Positions 1 to 8,235 of a DNA stretch of 64,000 nucleotides are shown here, piece after piece. Location: NCBI GenBank assembly GCA_029202665.1, contig CP119326.1, forward strand, positions 3,232,782 through 3,296,781, in the 5' to 3' direction. The notes under the pieces are model-generated. The model saw only the letters and a program-made list of their open reading frames with translations. It had not been told where the DNA came from and did not search any database. The position numbers were made by a program, and so were the translations under genes. Source of the DNA: Candidatus Brevundimonas colombiensis. GTDB taxonomy: Bacteria; Pseudomonadota; Alphaproteobacteria; Caulobacterales; Caulobacteraceae. Position 1 is the first letter of the stretch. Every line of letters begins with the position of its first letter.

Positions 1-1831
1 TGCCCGCCACGCCCGCCCGACCGCGCACGCCCTGCAACGGCTGGAAGCGCCAGGAGGTCTGCGGCAGGGTGCCGGTGCCGTGTCCCGTGACCTCGCCGTG
101 GGTCCAGGCCCAGCGGGCGGCGGCCATGGCGTCGGCGGCCAGGGTCACGCCCTCTGGGCTCGCGGCGGTCAGGATCAGGTCGTCGCCCTCGGGCAGCAGC
201 ACCACCGCCCCGGCGCCGGCGGCGGCCGAGGCCTGTTCGGACAGGGTGCGGGCCGTGGCGGCGCGGTCCTGGCCCGCCGACAGCGTCTGGCTGGCGGCCA
301 GCAGGGCCGAAACGGCGGCGGCGCGACGCTGGGCCGCCCTGGCCTGTTCGCGCACTCTCCCCGCCAGGGCGCCCGTACCCAGCGCCACGCTCCAGAACAG
401 AACCAGGGTCAGCACATCGGTCGGCGAACCGATCAGGAAGCTGTAGCGCGGCTGAAGAAACAGGAAGTTGTAGGTCAGGAAGGCCAGTGTCGCCGCCGCC
501 AGCGCGGGCCGCAGCCCGTTCAGCACCCCCGCCGCCACCACGGCGGCCAGATAGATGACGCCCAGGTCCACCCGCTCGAACCGCGCATCCAGCACCAGGG
601 CCGCGCCGGTTGCGGCCAGAACGAAAGCCGCGCCCGCCGGATAACCGCGCCAGTCCAGCGCCGCCCGCACGCCCGATTTGATGGCCGGTTCCGGCGCGGC
701 AAGATCGCCCTCGGTCACGACGTGGACGGCGACGCCCTGCGCCTTGCGCAGCAGTTCGGTCGCCAGCGCCCGGCCGGTCCATTCGGCGAACCGACCGCCG
801 CGCGTCTTGCCGATGACGATCTGGGTGACGTTGTTGCGGTGGGCATGGTCCAGAACGGCGCGCACCACGTCGTCGCCGCTGATCGTCACGGGCCGACCGC
901 CCAGCTGTTCCGCCAGTTTAAAGCCTTCGGACAGCCGGCCCGTCGACCGGGCGTCGGTGCGCGAGCCGCTGGGCCGTTCGACGTGGGCCACCGACCATGG
1001 GGCGTCCATCATCATGTCGGACATGCGCCGGCCGGTGCGCACCAGTGAGGCGGTCATGGCGTCGCCGCCGACCAGAACCAATACACGTTCGCTCGCCGCC
1101 CATGGCCCCGACACGCCCCGCTCACGCAGGTGCGACAGCAACTGGTCGTCCACCGTCTGGGCCGCGCGGCGCAGGGCCAGTTCGCGCAGCGCCGTCAGGT
1201 TCTCGATCTTGAAGAAGTTCTCGGCCGCCATCCGCGCCGTCTCGGGCACATAGACCTTGCCCTCGGCCAGACGCGCCCGCAGGTCCTCGGGCGTGATGTC
1301 GATGACCTCGATGTCGTCGGCGCCGGTCAGGGCGCTGTCGGGCACCGCCTCGCGCTGGCGCACGCCGGTGATGCGCAGGATGACGTCCGACAGGCTCTCC
1401 AGATGCTGGATGTTCAGCGTGGTCCAGACATCGATGCCGGCGTCGCGCAACTCCTCCACGTCCTGCCAGCGTTTGGGATGGCGCGAGCCGGGCGCGTTGG
1501 AGTGGGCGTATTCGTCGACCAGCAGCAGTTCCGGCCGCCGCGCCAGGGCGCCGTCGAGATCAAACTCCATCAACGCGCGGTCGCGGTGGTCGATGGGCGC
1601 GCGCGGCATGACGTCCAGCCCGCGCAGCAGGCTCATAGTCTCCTTGCGGCCATGGGTCTCGACCACCCCGACCACGACATCCAGACCCTCGGCCTTCCGG
1701 CGACGGGCCGCGCGCAGCATCTCATAGGTCTTGCCCACGCCGGGCGACATGCCCAGAAACACCTTCAGCCGCCCGCGCCTGCGGCGCGGAACGGCTGAAG
1801 TCGCAGACGTCTCGGGCGCCGGCTCGGGCAA
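1..1831 (-). CDS. kdpD: KdpD sensor histidine kinase (partial, N-terminal part)
   Basis: Sensor kinase of the KdpDE two-component system, which controls the kdp potassium ATPase in response to K+ limitation; inner-membrane protein. The frame starts at a TTG directly after the kdpC stop (TGA then TTG). The first ATG downstream lies inside the Walker A motif and is too late. Residues 27-35 read GMSPGVGKT (Walker A of the KdpD domain), followed by the family block VDEYAHSNAPGSRH. The frame stays open to base 1 and appears to end in the GAF-like region after the membrane segments. The kinase core and any kdpE lie outside the window. Family known; TTG start inferred. Confidence 0.9.
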   Translation of the reverse strand, partial: MPEPAPETSATSAVPRRRRGRLKVFLGMSPGVGKTYEMLRAARRRKAEGLDVVVGVVETHGRKETMSLLRGLDVMPRAPIDHRDRALMEFDLDGALARRPELLLVDEYAHSNAPGSRHPKRWQDVEELRDAGIDVWTTLNIQHLESLSDVILRITGVRQREAVPDSALTGADDIEVIDITPEDLRARLAEGKVYVPETARMAAENFFKIENLTALRELALRRAAQTVDDQLLSHLRERGVSGPWAASERVLVLVGGDAMTASLVRTGRRMSDMMMDAPWSVAHVERPSGSRTDARSTGRLSEGFKLAEQLGGRPVTISGDDVVRAVLDHAHRNNVTQIVIGKTRGGRFAEWTGRALATELLRKAQGVAVHVVTEGDLAAPEPAIKSGVRAALDWRGYPAGAAFVLAATGAALVLDARFERVDLGVIYLAAVVAAGVLNGLRPALAAATLAFLTYNFLFLQPRYSFLIGSPTDVLTLVLFWSVALGTGALAGRVREQARAAQRRAAAVSALLAASQTLSAGQDRAATARTLSEQASAAAGAGAVVLLPEGDDLILTAASPEGVTLAADAMAAARWAWTHGEVTGHGTGTLPQTSWRFQPLQGVRGRAGVAG

Positions 1832-2410
1832 TCAGCCCTCCGCCCCGAAGCGGGCGTCCAGTGCGCGGTTGGTCATCAGGACATTGACGTGCGGCTGACC
1901 GATGAAACCGAGGAAGGCCCCCTCGATATGGGCGTCGATGATGCTGTGAACCTGCTGCACGGAGACGCCTCTGGCGCGGGCGATCCGCGCGGCCTGAAGC
2001 CGAGCGTAGGCCGGAGAGATGTCCGGGTCGAGGCCCGACCCCGAGGTCGTCACCGCATCGGGGGGGATGGCGCCCGGACCATCCTCGGCGCGGATCGCCC
2101 TGGCGCTTTCGGCCACGCGCGCGGCCAGGTCAGGGTTCAACGGCCCCAGATTGGAACCGGACGAGGCGGAGGCGTCATAGCTCTTGCCCGCCGCCGAGGG
2201 GCGCGGATGCAGATAGGTCGCCCCCACGAACGGCTGACCGACCAGGGCCGAGCCGACGACCCGGCCGCCGGCGTCGCGCACCAGACTGCCGTTCGCCTGA
2301 TCGGGAAAGGCCAGTTGGGCCACGCCGGTGACGGCCAGCGGATAGGCCAGCCCCAGCAGGAGCGTGAACAGGGCCGTCATGACGAGGGCCGGGCGAAGTT
2401 GATTGACCAT
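1832..2410 (-). CDS. kdpC: KdpC, potassium-transporting ATPase subunit C
   Basis: Small single-span subunit of the KdpFABC K+ pump, thought to stabilise the complex and raise K+/ATP affinity. The 192-residue length is normal for KdpC. One hydrophobic segment lies at about residues 8-30 and is followed by the conserved FPDQANGSLV and LVGQPF motifs. The ending LMTNRALD is close to the C-terminal pattern of the family. The gene sits 10 bp after the TorF-like porin gene and abuts kdpD, so it is in the kdp operon. In the usual arrangement it follows kdpB directly; here a porin gene intervenes. Confidence 0.95.
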   Translation of the reverse strand: MVNQLRPALVMTALFTLLLGLAYPLAVTGVAQLAFPDQANGSLVRDAGGRVVGSALVGQPFVGATYLHPRPSAAGKSYDASASSGSNLGPLNPDLAARVAESARAIRAEDGPGAIPPDAVTTSGSGLDPDISPAYARLQAARIARARGVSVQQVHSIIDAHIEGAFLGFIGQPHVNVLMTNRALDARFGAEG

Positions 2411-2420
2411 GATCGTCGCC

Positions 2421-3152
2421 TCAGAAAGTCGCCTTCAGCGTGGCTGCGGCGCGCGCGCCGTAACCGTCGCCGAAATCGTGTTGGTCGGTGTCGTGATAGC
2501 GGAGATCGACCGCCAGATTGTCGGTCAGCTGATAGGCCGCGCCCAGGTTCCAGGTCATATAGTCCAGGTCCGATGACACCCACTGACGCCCGACAGCGCC
2601 GGAAACGGTCCATTTGTCGGCGGGGCGGACGGCGCCGTTGACCTCTGCATAGGTCGCCTGATCCTCGGCCGCGCCGAAGAAGTCGGGCGAGTAATAGACG
2701 GCGGCGCCCACGGTGGCTGGGCCGATGGCGCGCGAGGCGGCGGCTTTCAGCTCGACATAATCATAGTCCGCGCCATTCGGCTGGCCGGGGTAGAGATAGC
2801 CGACCACGCCGAAGTCCAGCGCATAGCCTGCGACCTCGGGGCGATAGCCGGCGTAGAGATCGACCTCGGCGTCCGTCTTGTCGCCGAAATCGACGTTGGA
2901 CGCCCAGCCGCCAGCGTAGACGCCGTTTCGCGTCAGATCGACGCCGGCGGAAACGGCCGGCTTTTCCCGGGTCTGGCTGACGCCGCGAAAGACGTAGTCG
3001 GAGGAGACGGCGACATTAACCGAAACTGTTGGGGCCGACACGGTCTGGGCCTTGGCTTCGCTGCACAGGCCCAGGCCGGCGAGACCGAGAATACAGGCTG
3101 CGGCGAACCAGGCGTCATTGCGGCCCGAGGCCTTGGAGAGGGGTTTACGCAT
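2421..3152 (-). CDS. TorF-family putative outer-membrane porin inside the kdp operon
   Basis: Predicted outer-membrane beta-barrel of the TorF/TIGR02001 putative porin family. The protein has a signal peptide ending near a SEAKAQ cleavage site, then SVNVAVSSDYVFRGVSQT, the typical opening of this family. Alternating aromatic strands and a C-terminal Phe (LKATF) fit OMP insertion. The longest frame begins at 3176, overlapping the kdpB stop by one base (TGATG). I prefer the ATG at 3152, because AAGGA sits 7 nt upstream and the signal peptide is then canonical (243 aa). Its place between kdpB and kdpC suggests co-expression under K+ starvation. Transport of K+ by this barrel is inference only. 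Confidence 0.85.
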   Translation of the reverse strand: MRKPLSKASGRNDAWFAAACILGLAGLGLCSEAKAQTVSAPTVSVNVAVSSDYVFRGVSQTREKPAVSAGVDLTRNGVYAGGWASNVDFGDKTDAEVDLYAGYRPEVAGYALDFGVVGYLYPGQPNGADYDYVELKAAASRAIGPATVGAAVYYSPDFFGAAEDQATYAEVNGAVRPADKWTVSGAVGRQWVSSDLDYMTWNLGAAYQLTDNLAVDLRYHDTDQHDFGDGYGARAAATLKATF

Positions 3153-3175
3153 GGAGATGTCCTTGGAAGCGCGCA

Positions 3176-5248
3176 TCAGGCCAGGCCGAGCGCGGAAATA
3201 AGCAGGTCGATCAGCTTGATGCCGACGAAGGGGGCGATCAGACCGCCGAGGCCGTAGATCAGCAGATTGCGGCCCAGAAGCGCGCCCGCGCCGATGGCCC
3301 GGTATTTGACGCCCTTCAGCGCCAGCGGGATCAGGGCCACGATGACCAGGGCGTTGAAGATCACCGCCGACAGGATGGCGCTCTGCGGGCTATGCAGCCG
3401 CATCACGTTCAGCGCGCCCAGCGAAGGCAGGGCGACCACGAACATCGCCGGGATGATGGCGAAATATTTCGCCACGTCGTTGGCCACCGAGAAGGTGGTC
3501 AGGGCGCCGCGCGTGATCAGCAGTTGCTTGCCGACCTCGACGATCTCGATGACCTTGGTGGGGTCCGAGTCCAGATCGACCATATTGCCGGCCTCGCGCG
3601 CGGCCTGGGCGCCGGTCTGCATGGCCACGCCGACGTCGGCCTGAGCGAGCGCAGGCGCGTCGTTGGCGCCGTCGCCGCACATGGCGACCAGACGGCCCTT
3701 GGCCTGTTCGGCCTTGATCAGGCGCATCTTGTCCTCGGGCGTCGCCTCGGCGAGGTAATCGTCGACCCCGGCCTCCGACGCGATGGCCGCCGCCGTGACC
3801 GGATTGTCGCCCGTGATCATGACGGTGCGCAGACCCATGCGGCGCAGGTCGGCGAAGCGCGCCTTCACGCCCGGTTTGACCACGTCCTTCAGGTGGATGA
3901 CGCCAACCAGCAAGCCGTTCTGGGTGATGGCCAGAGGCGTGCCGCCCGAGCGGGCGATCCGGTCCACGGCCTGGCGGAATTCGACCGGGGCCGAACTATC
4001 GGTCAGCCCCAAATCCTTCAACACCGCGTCGACCGCGCCCTTGCGCCAGCTGTCCTCCCCCACATCCAGGCCCGACTGACGGGTGACGGCGGTGAAGGGA
4101 ATGGCGATGGCGCCAGCGGGCTGATCGACCGACAGGCCTGCGTTGCGCCCCAGTTCGACGATGGAGCGACCCTCGGGCGTCTCGTCAGCCAGGGACGCCA
4201 TGACGGCGGCGGCCAGGGCGGCCTCGGGACGGACGCCGGGAACCGGAATCACCTCGGTCGCCATGCGGTTGCCGAAGGTGATGGTGCCGGTCTTGTCGAG
4301 CAGCAGGGTGTCGACGTCGCCGGCCGCCTCCACCGCCCGGCCCGAGGTGGCCAGCACATTCACCTTCAGCAACCGATCCATGCCCGCGATGCCGACAGCC
4401 GACAGCAGCCCCCCGATCGTGGTCGGGATCAGGGTGATGAACAGGGCGCCCAGCACCATCGGGTCCAGATCGACGCCGGAATAGGCGCCCAGCCCCACCA
4501 GGGTCACGACCGCGATCAGAAAGATCAGCGTCAGGCCGGCCAGCAGCACGGCCAGGGCCAGTTCGTTCGGCGTCTTCCGGCGGTCCGCCCCCTCCACCAT
4601 GGCGATCATGCGGTCCAGAAAGGTCGAGCCGGGCTTTGCGGTGATGCGGACCTTGATCCAGTCCGAGACGACGGTGGTGCCGCCGGTCACGGCCGAACGG
4701 TCGCCGCCGCTTTCGCGGATCACCGGGGCGCTCTCGCCGGTGATGGCGGCCTCGTTGACCGAGGCCACGCCCTCGATGATCTCCCCGTCCGAGGCGATCA
4801 CATCGCCGGCCTCGACCAGGATGATCGACCCGACCTCCAGCTCCGAGGCGTTGGTGGGGACTACGGTTCCTGTCGCCGGATCGACGATCAGCTTGGCCTT
4901 GGTGGTGACGCGGGTGGCGCGCAGGCTGTCGGCTGCCGCCTTGCCGCGCCCCTCGGCGATGCTTTCGGCGATGTTGGCGAACAGGACCGTGGCCCACAGC
5001 CACAGCGCCAGCTGCACCGCGAAGCCCGCCGACTGTCCGCCCGCGAGCGCCGCCGCCGCCGCCGCCGAGATGGTGGACAGCAGCGCCACGATCCAGGTGG
5101 TGAAGATGACCGGGTTCCTGATCAGTTTGACCGGGTTCAGCTTGACGACCGCGTCGCCTACGGCGCGCCCGATCATCTGTCCCGAGAGCCCGCCCGCGAG
5201 GGGGGATGAACGGCCGCCCTCGCCAGGGTCTAGAGTGATTTGTGTCAT
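3176..5248 (-). CDS. kdpB: KdpB, P-type ATPase catalytic subunit of the K+ pump
   Basis: ATP-hydrolysing P-type ATPase subunit of KdpFABC, in the inner membrane. 690 residues, full length. Visible motifs: actuator TGES at 170-173, phosphorylation motif DKTGT at 318-322, MITGDNP, and the hinge motif MCGDGANDAPALAQADVGVAM. The serine of TGES, whose phosphorylation inhibits the E. coli pump, is present (Ser173). Membrane segments cluster at about 50-100, 232-290 and at the C-terminus. The gene follows kdpA by 18 bp. Its stop overlaps the longest start of the porin gene, so translation may be coupled. The long opposite-strand frames over it are codon-bias shadows. Confidence 0.97.
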   Translation of the reverse strand: MTQITLDPGEGGRSSPLAGGLSGQMIGRAVGDAVVKLNPVKLIRNPVIFTTWIVALLSTISAAAAAALAGGQSAGFAVQLALWLWATVLFANIAESIAEGRGKAAADSLRATRVTTKAKLIVDPATGTVVPTNASELEVGSIILVEAGDVIASDGEIIEGVASVNEAAITGESAPVIRESGGDRSAVTGGTTVVSDWIKVRITAKPGSTFLDRMIAMVEGADRRKTPNELALAVLLAGLTLIFLIAVVTLVGLGAYSGVDLDPMVLGALFITLIPTTIGGLLSAVGIAGMDRLLKVNVLATSGRAVEAAGDVDTLLLDKTGTITFGNRMATEVIPVPGVRPEAALAAAVMASLADETPEGRSIVELGRNAGLSVDQPAGAIAIPFTAVTRQSGLDVGEDSWRKGAVDAVLKDLGLTDSSAPVEFRQAVDRIARSGGTPLAITQNGLLVGVIHLKDVVKPGVKARFADLRRMGLRTVMITGDNPVTAAAIASEAGVDDYLAEATPEDKMRLIKAEQAKGRLVAMCGDGANDAPALAQADVGVAMQTGAQAAREAGNMVDLDSDPTKVIEIVEVGKQLLITRGALTTFSVANDVAKYFAIIPAMFVVALPSLGALNVMRLHSPQSAILSAVIFNALVIVALIPLALKGVKYRAIGAGALLGRNLLIYGLGGLIAPFVGIKLIDLLISALGLA

Positions 5249-5266
5249 GTCAGGATGTCCGAAGGA

Positions 5267-6976
5267 TCAGGCCCCGGCGACCGCCGCCAGCACCTGGAAG
5301 TGCTCGACGATCGGTCCCAGGGCGAGGGCGGGCAGGAACTGCAAACCGCCGAGGATGAGGATCACGCCGATCAACAGGCCGATGAACAGGCCGTTGTCGG
5401 TGGGCAGGGTGCCGGGGCTGGGCGCCAGCTTGGGCTTGACGACCAGACTGCCGGCGATGGCCAGGACGGCGACGGCCGGCACGAACCGCCCCAACAGCAT
5501 GGCCAAGCCCAGTGTCGTGTTCCACCAGGGCGAATTGGCGCTCAGACCCGCAAAGGCCGAGCCGTTGTTCGCCGCCGCCGAAGTGTAGGCGTACAGGATT
5601 TCCGAAAGCCCATGCGGCCCCTTGTTCAGCAGACCTCCCAGCGCCGTGGGGAAGACCGCCGCCACGGCCGAGAAGCCCAGCACCGCCAGCGGCAGGATCA
5701 ACACCGCGATCATGGCGAACTGGATCTCGCGCGCCTCGATCTTCTTGCCCAGATATTCGGGCGTGCGCCCGACCATCAAACCAGCCACGAAGACCGACAG
5801 CAGGGCCATGACCACCATGATGGCGATGCCCGAGCCGACGCCGCCGGGCAGAATCTCGCCCAACTGCATCAGGAACATCTGCAAGCCCCCGCCCAGGGGC
5901 ATGAAGCTGGCGTGCATGGCGTTGACCGAGCCGTTGGAGGCGCCGGTCGTGACCACGGACCAGACGGTCGAGGCCGGGGCGCCGAAGCGCACCTCCTTGC
6001 CCTCCATATTGGCCGAGGCGTCCACATGGGCGGCGACCAGCGCGGGGGCCGGTCGCGTCTCGATCACATACATGGCCGCGCTGGCCGCGCTCAGCAGGAT
6101 CAACGCCGCCGCCGCCAGGGCGCGAATGTCGCGTCCCGCCATCGCCGTCCGGCCGAAGGCGAAGAACGAGGCCCAGCCCATGACGTTGATCGCCACGGCG
6201 GTCAGCAGATTGGTGACGGCGTTCGGATTCTCGAATGGATGGGCGCCGTTGGCGTTGAAGACGCCGCCGCCGTTGATGCCGAGCTGTTTGATCGCCACCT
6301 GGCTGGCCGCCGGGAACAGCGGCAGGGTCTGCGCCCCGCCCTCCACACCGGTCGCGTGGACATTGGCCGCCAGGCTCTGAACGACGCCGAGACCGGACAG
6401 TGTCACGGCCAGGATCAGGGCGGCCGGCAGCAGCACGTAAAGGGTCGTCCGCGTCAGGTCGGCCCAGAAGTTGCCGACGCCCTCGCCGCGATTGGCGACG
6501 AAGGCCCGCGCCAGGGCCGCTGCGATGGTCGCGCCTGTCGCCGCCGAAACGAAGTTCTGCACCGTTAGACCGACCATCTGGGTGAAGGTCGACACAGTCG
6601 TCTCGCCGCCATAGCTCTGCCAGTTGGTGTTGGTGACGAAGCTGACGGCGGTGTTGAAGGCCAGGTGCGGCGACATGCCCGCAAACCCCTGAGGATTCAT
6701 CGGCAGAACGCCCTGCAGACGCAGGATCGCATACAGCAGGACGAAGCCCGCCAGATTGAACGCCAGCAGCGCACCGGCATAGCCCAACCAGCCCTGGCTG
6801 CGTTTCGGATCGACGCCGGCCGCGCCATAGAAGACGGCCTCCACCGGCTTCAGCACCGGGTCCAGCCAGGTCCGTTCGCCGTTCCAGACGCGCGACATAT
6901 AGATGCCGATGGGCCAGCCGAGCATTACGGCCAACCCAAGGGTCAGGGCGATCTCGCCCCATCCTTGAATATTCAT
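5267..6976 (-). CDS. kdpA: KdpA, potassium channel-like subunit
   Basis: K+-selective, channel-like subunit of KdpFABC, related to the Trk/Ktr superfamily, in the inner membrane. 569 residues with about ten hydrophobic segments. Conserved KdpA blocks include NTNWQSYGGE, a first-pore-type segment, and NGSAFAGL near residue 470. It starts MNIQGWGEI, 18 bp downstream of the kdpF stop, and precedes kdpB. The family assignment is secure; nothing looks truncated. Confidence 0.96.
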   Translation of the reverse strand: MNIQGWGEIALTLGLAVMLGWPIGIYMSRVWNGERTWLDPVLKPVEAVFYGAAGVDPKRSQGWLGYAGALLAFNLAGFVLLYAILRLQGVLPMNPQGFAGMSPHLAFNTAVSFVTNTNWQSYGGETTVSTFTQMVGLTVQNFVSAATGATIAAALARAFVANRGEGVGNFWADLTRTTLYVLLPAALILAVTLSGLGVVQSLAANVHATGVEGGAQTLPLFPAASQVAIKQLGINGGGVFNANGAHPFENPNAVTNLLTAVAINVMGWASFFAFGRTAMAGRDIRALAAAALILLSAASAAMYVIETRPAPALVAAHVDASANMEGKEVRFGAPASTVWSVVTTGASNGSVNAMHASFMPLGGGLQMFLMQLGEILPGGVGSGIAIMVVMALLSVFVAGLMVGRTPEYLGKKIEAREIQFAMIAVLILPLAVLGFSAVAAVFPTALGGLLNKGPHGLSEILYAYTSAAANNGSAFAGLSANSPWWNTTLGLAMLLGRFVPAVAVLAIAGSLVVKPKLAPSPGTLPTDNGLFIGLLIGVILILGGLQFLPALALGPIVEHFQVLAAVAGA

Positions 6977-6994
6977 GGATTTCGTTCCGGTTTC

Positions 6995-7078
6995 TCAGAA
7001 CCGCTCGGGCCGCAGCAACGCCGCGACCATGTAGACAGCGACGACCAGCGCCCCCGCCCCCCAGAGCATGGCGATCAT
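6995..7078 (-). CDS. kdpF: KdpF-like small membrane subunit
   Basis: 27-residue single-span peptide starting MIAMLWGAGA and ending LLRPERF, directly upstream of kdpA. KdpF stabilises the Kdp complex as a lipid-like peptide in E. coli. Length (29 aa in E. coli), hydrophobicity, a C-terminal charged tail ending in Phe, and position all match. It is too short for standard ORF calling. The ATG lies 2 nt after the stop of the preceding 27-codon ORF (TGACGATG), so the two are probably translationally coupled. Confidence 0.85.
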   Translation of the reverse strand: MIAMLWGAGALVVAVYMVAALLRPERF

Positions 7079-7080
7079 CG

Positions 7081-7164
7081 TCACACCCGTTTCAATGCTG
7101 CGGCCAGCAGGGCGAAGACAGCGAACGCCCCCGCACCCACGCCCAGAAAGATTACATCGGCCAA
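7081..7164 (-). CDS. Unannotated 27-aa membrane peptide heading the kdp operon
   Basis: A 27-codon frame with a TTG start (reads MADVIFLGVG..., ends ALKRV). A perfect AGGAGG lies 5 nt upstream of the start. It encodes one hydrophobic helix with a basic C-terminus, the topology of a KdpF-type micro-subunit, and ends 2 nt before kdpF. The strong ribosome-binding site, in-operon position and composition argue that it is translated. The function is unknown; a second accessory helix of the Kdp complex or a leader peptide coupling kdpF translation are both possible (inference). Confidence 0.65.
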   Translation of the reverse strand: MADVIFLGVGAGAFAVFALLAAALKRV

Positions 7165-7638
7165 CCCGGCCTCCTCGCTTTACTTGGAGCGGAAGAACAC
7201 CATCAGGCGGCATAATGGCGCGATGCGAGTCTTGGGCCCGCGCCTAAAGAATAAATAAAAGCTTGGCTGGCGCGTGGATCGAGATGCATGATCGACGGAG
7301 GGTCGCATGGCCCTTACTTGCCACGATGCGCCAATCGGCCGTTGAAGGCTGCAAGCAATGCACTGACCAGGCGCTGAGAGGGCAGAGCACGCCCGGTCGT
7401 TCGCACGCCTGTCAGGGCGCCTCCGCATCATCACTGCAATCCTCTCGACCGCTTTCTCCTGCGGACAGATCGAAACGCCACACAGGTTCAGTCGTGAATT
7501 TTTTGTGTCGCCGCCCCGTTGGCGAGGTTTGAAGCCCGGCGGTCTTCCGGGTGCGATTGCGCCCAGCCGTACAATGTTGCAGAGGCGGTCAGGGCCAGAT
7601 CGCCAGGGCCAAATCGCCAAGGGGCAGTCGAGGCGAGC
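7165..7638. promoter_or_regulatory. Divergent intergenic region between kdp and the FecI-type sigma gene
   Basis: 474 bp with no supported gene. An AT-rich tract at about 7242-7262, read on the minus strand as CTTTTATTTATTCTTTA, stands out against the GC-rich background. It lies about 80 bp before the first kdp-operon ORF, a plausible kdp promoter or KdpE-binding tract (KdpE sites are T-rich in E. coli). Another T-rich run (gaattttttgtg) lies at about 7494-7505, ahead of the sigma gene. An antisense frame across the region is treated as a shadow. Confidence 0.4.
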
Positions 7639-8235
7639 ATGGACAGCGACAGCATATCCTTGGAAGGGCCGCTCGGCAGACCAGACGCCGCAGCCCGGAC
7701 GCGCCAGCGCGCCCTCGACAAGATCGCCGCAGACCATGGCGACGATCTGCGGCGATTTCTTCACAAGCGCGTCGCTGACCCTTCCGACCTCGACGAGGTC
7801 ATTCAGGAGTCCTTCCTTCGGCTTTCGCGATACGGAGCCGTTGCGGACCTGCAGAACCCGCGCGCCTTTCTGTTCCGCGTCGCCGAGAACCTCGTGCGGG
7901 ATCGCCGCCGCCGCAACCGTGCGAGGCATGCGGAACACCATGAGACGCTGGACGACCAGGCGCTCTACGATCCCTCACCGGACGCCTGCACCGTCCTGCA
8001 GCACCGCGACGCCCTGGCGCGGGTGAAGATCGCCATCGCCGCACTGGATGAGCCGGGCCGGACGGCCTTCATCCTCAGTCGTTATCACGAGATGAGTTAC
8101 GGCGAGATCGCTGTTTACATGAAGGTTTCTGTCAAGACGGTGGAAAAATACATATCAGCGGCCTTGGCCGCTCTACGCCAGGCCGTAGGGTCCGATCGTC
8201 CCGATGCGTCTTTAAGCACGGAGACCAGACGATGA
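7639..8235 (+). CDS. ECF sigma-70 factor, FecI type
   Basis: 198-residue extracytoplasmic-function sigma factor. Region 2 is visible as FLHKRVADPSDLDEVIQESF...NPRAFLFRVAENLVRD. Region 4 is EMSYGEIAVYMKVSVKTVEKYI, the helix-turn-helix that reads the -35 element. A longer frame exists from 7519, but the ATG at 7639 has GAGG about 6 nt upstream and gives normal FecI length. The stop overlaps the FecR ATG (ATGA). With the FecR and STN-bearing receptor it forms a cell-surface signalling set in which ligand on the receptor activates the sigma factor. Confidence 0.9.
   Translation: MDSDSISLEGPLGRPDAAARTRQRALDKIAADHGDDLRRFLHKRVADPSDLDEVIQESFLRLSRYGAVADLQNPRAFLFRVAENLVRDRRRRNRARHAEHHETLDDQALYDPSPDACTVLQHRDALARVKIAIAALDEPGRTAFILSRYHEMSYGEIAVYMKVSVKTVEKYISAALAALRQAVGSDRPDASLSTETRR

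Noticed and set aside
3029..5209. 726-codon plus-strand frame over kdpB
   Set aside because: Exactly antisense to a full-length KdpB with all motifs; the translation is low-complexity Gln/Arg/His/Gly-rich, a codon-bias shadow.
7180..7941. 253-codon minus-strand frame spanning the kdp/sigma intergenic region
   Set aside because: Overlaps the start of the sigma gene on the other strand and the small kdp ORF; no motif and no RBS.
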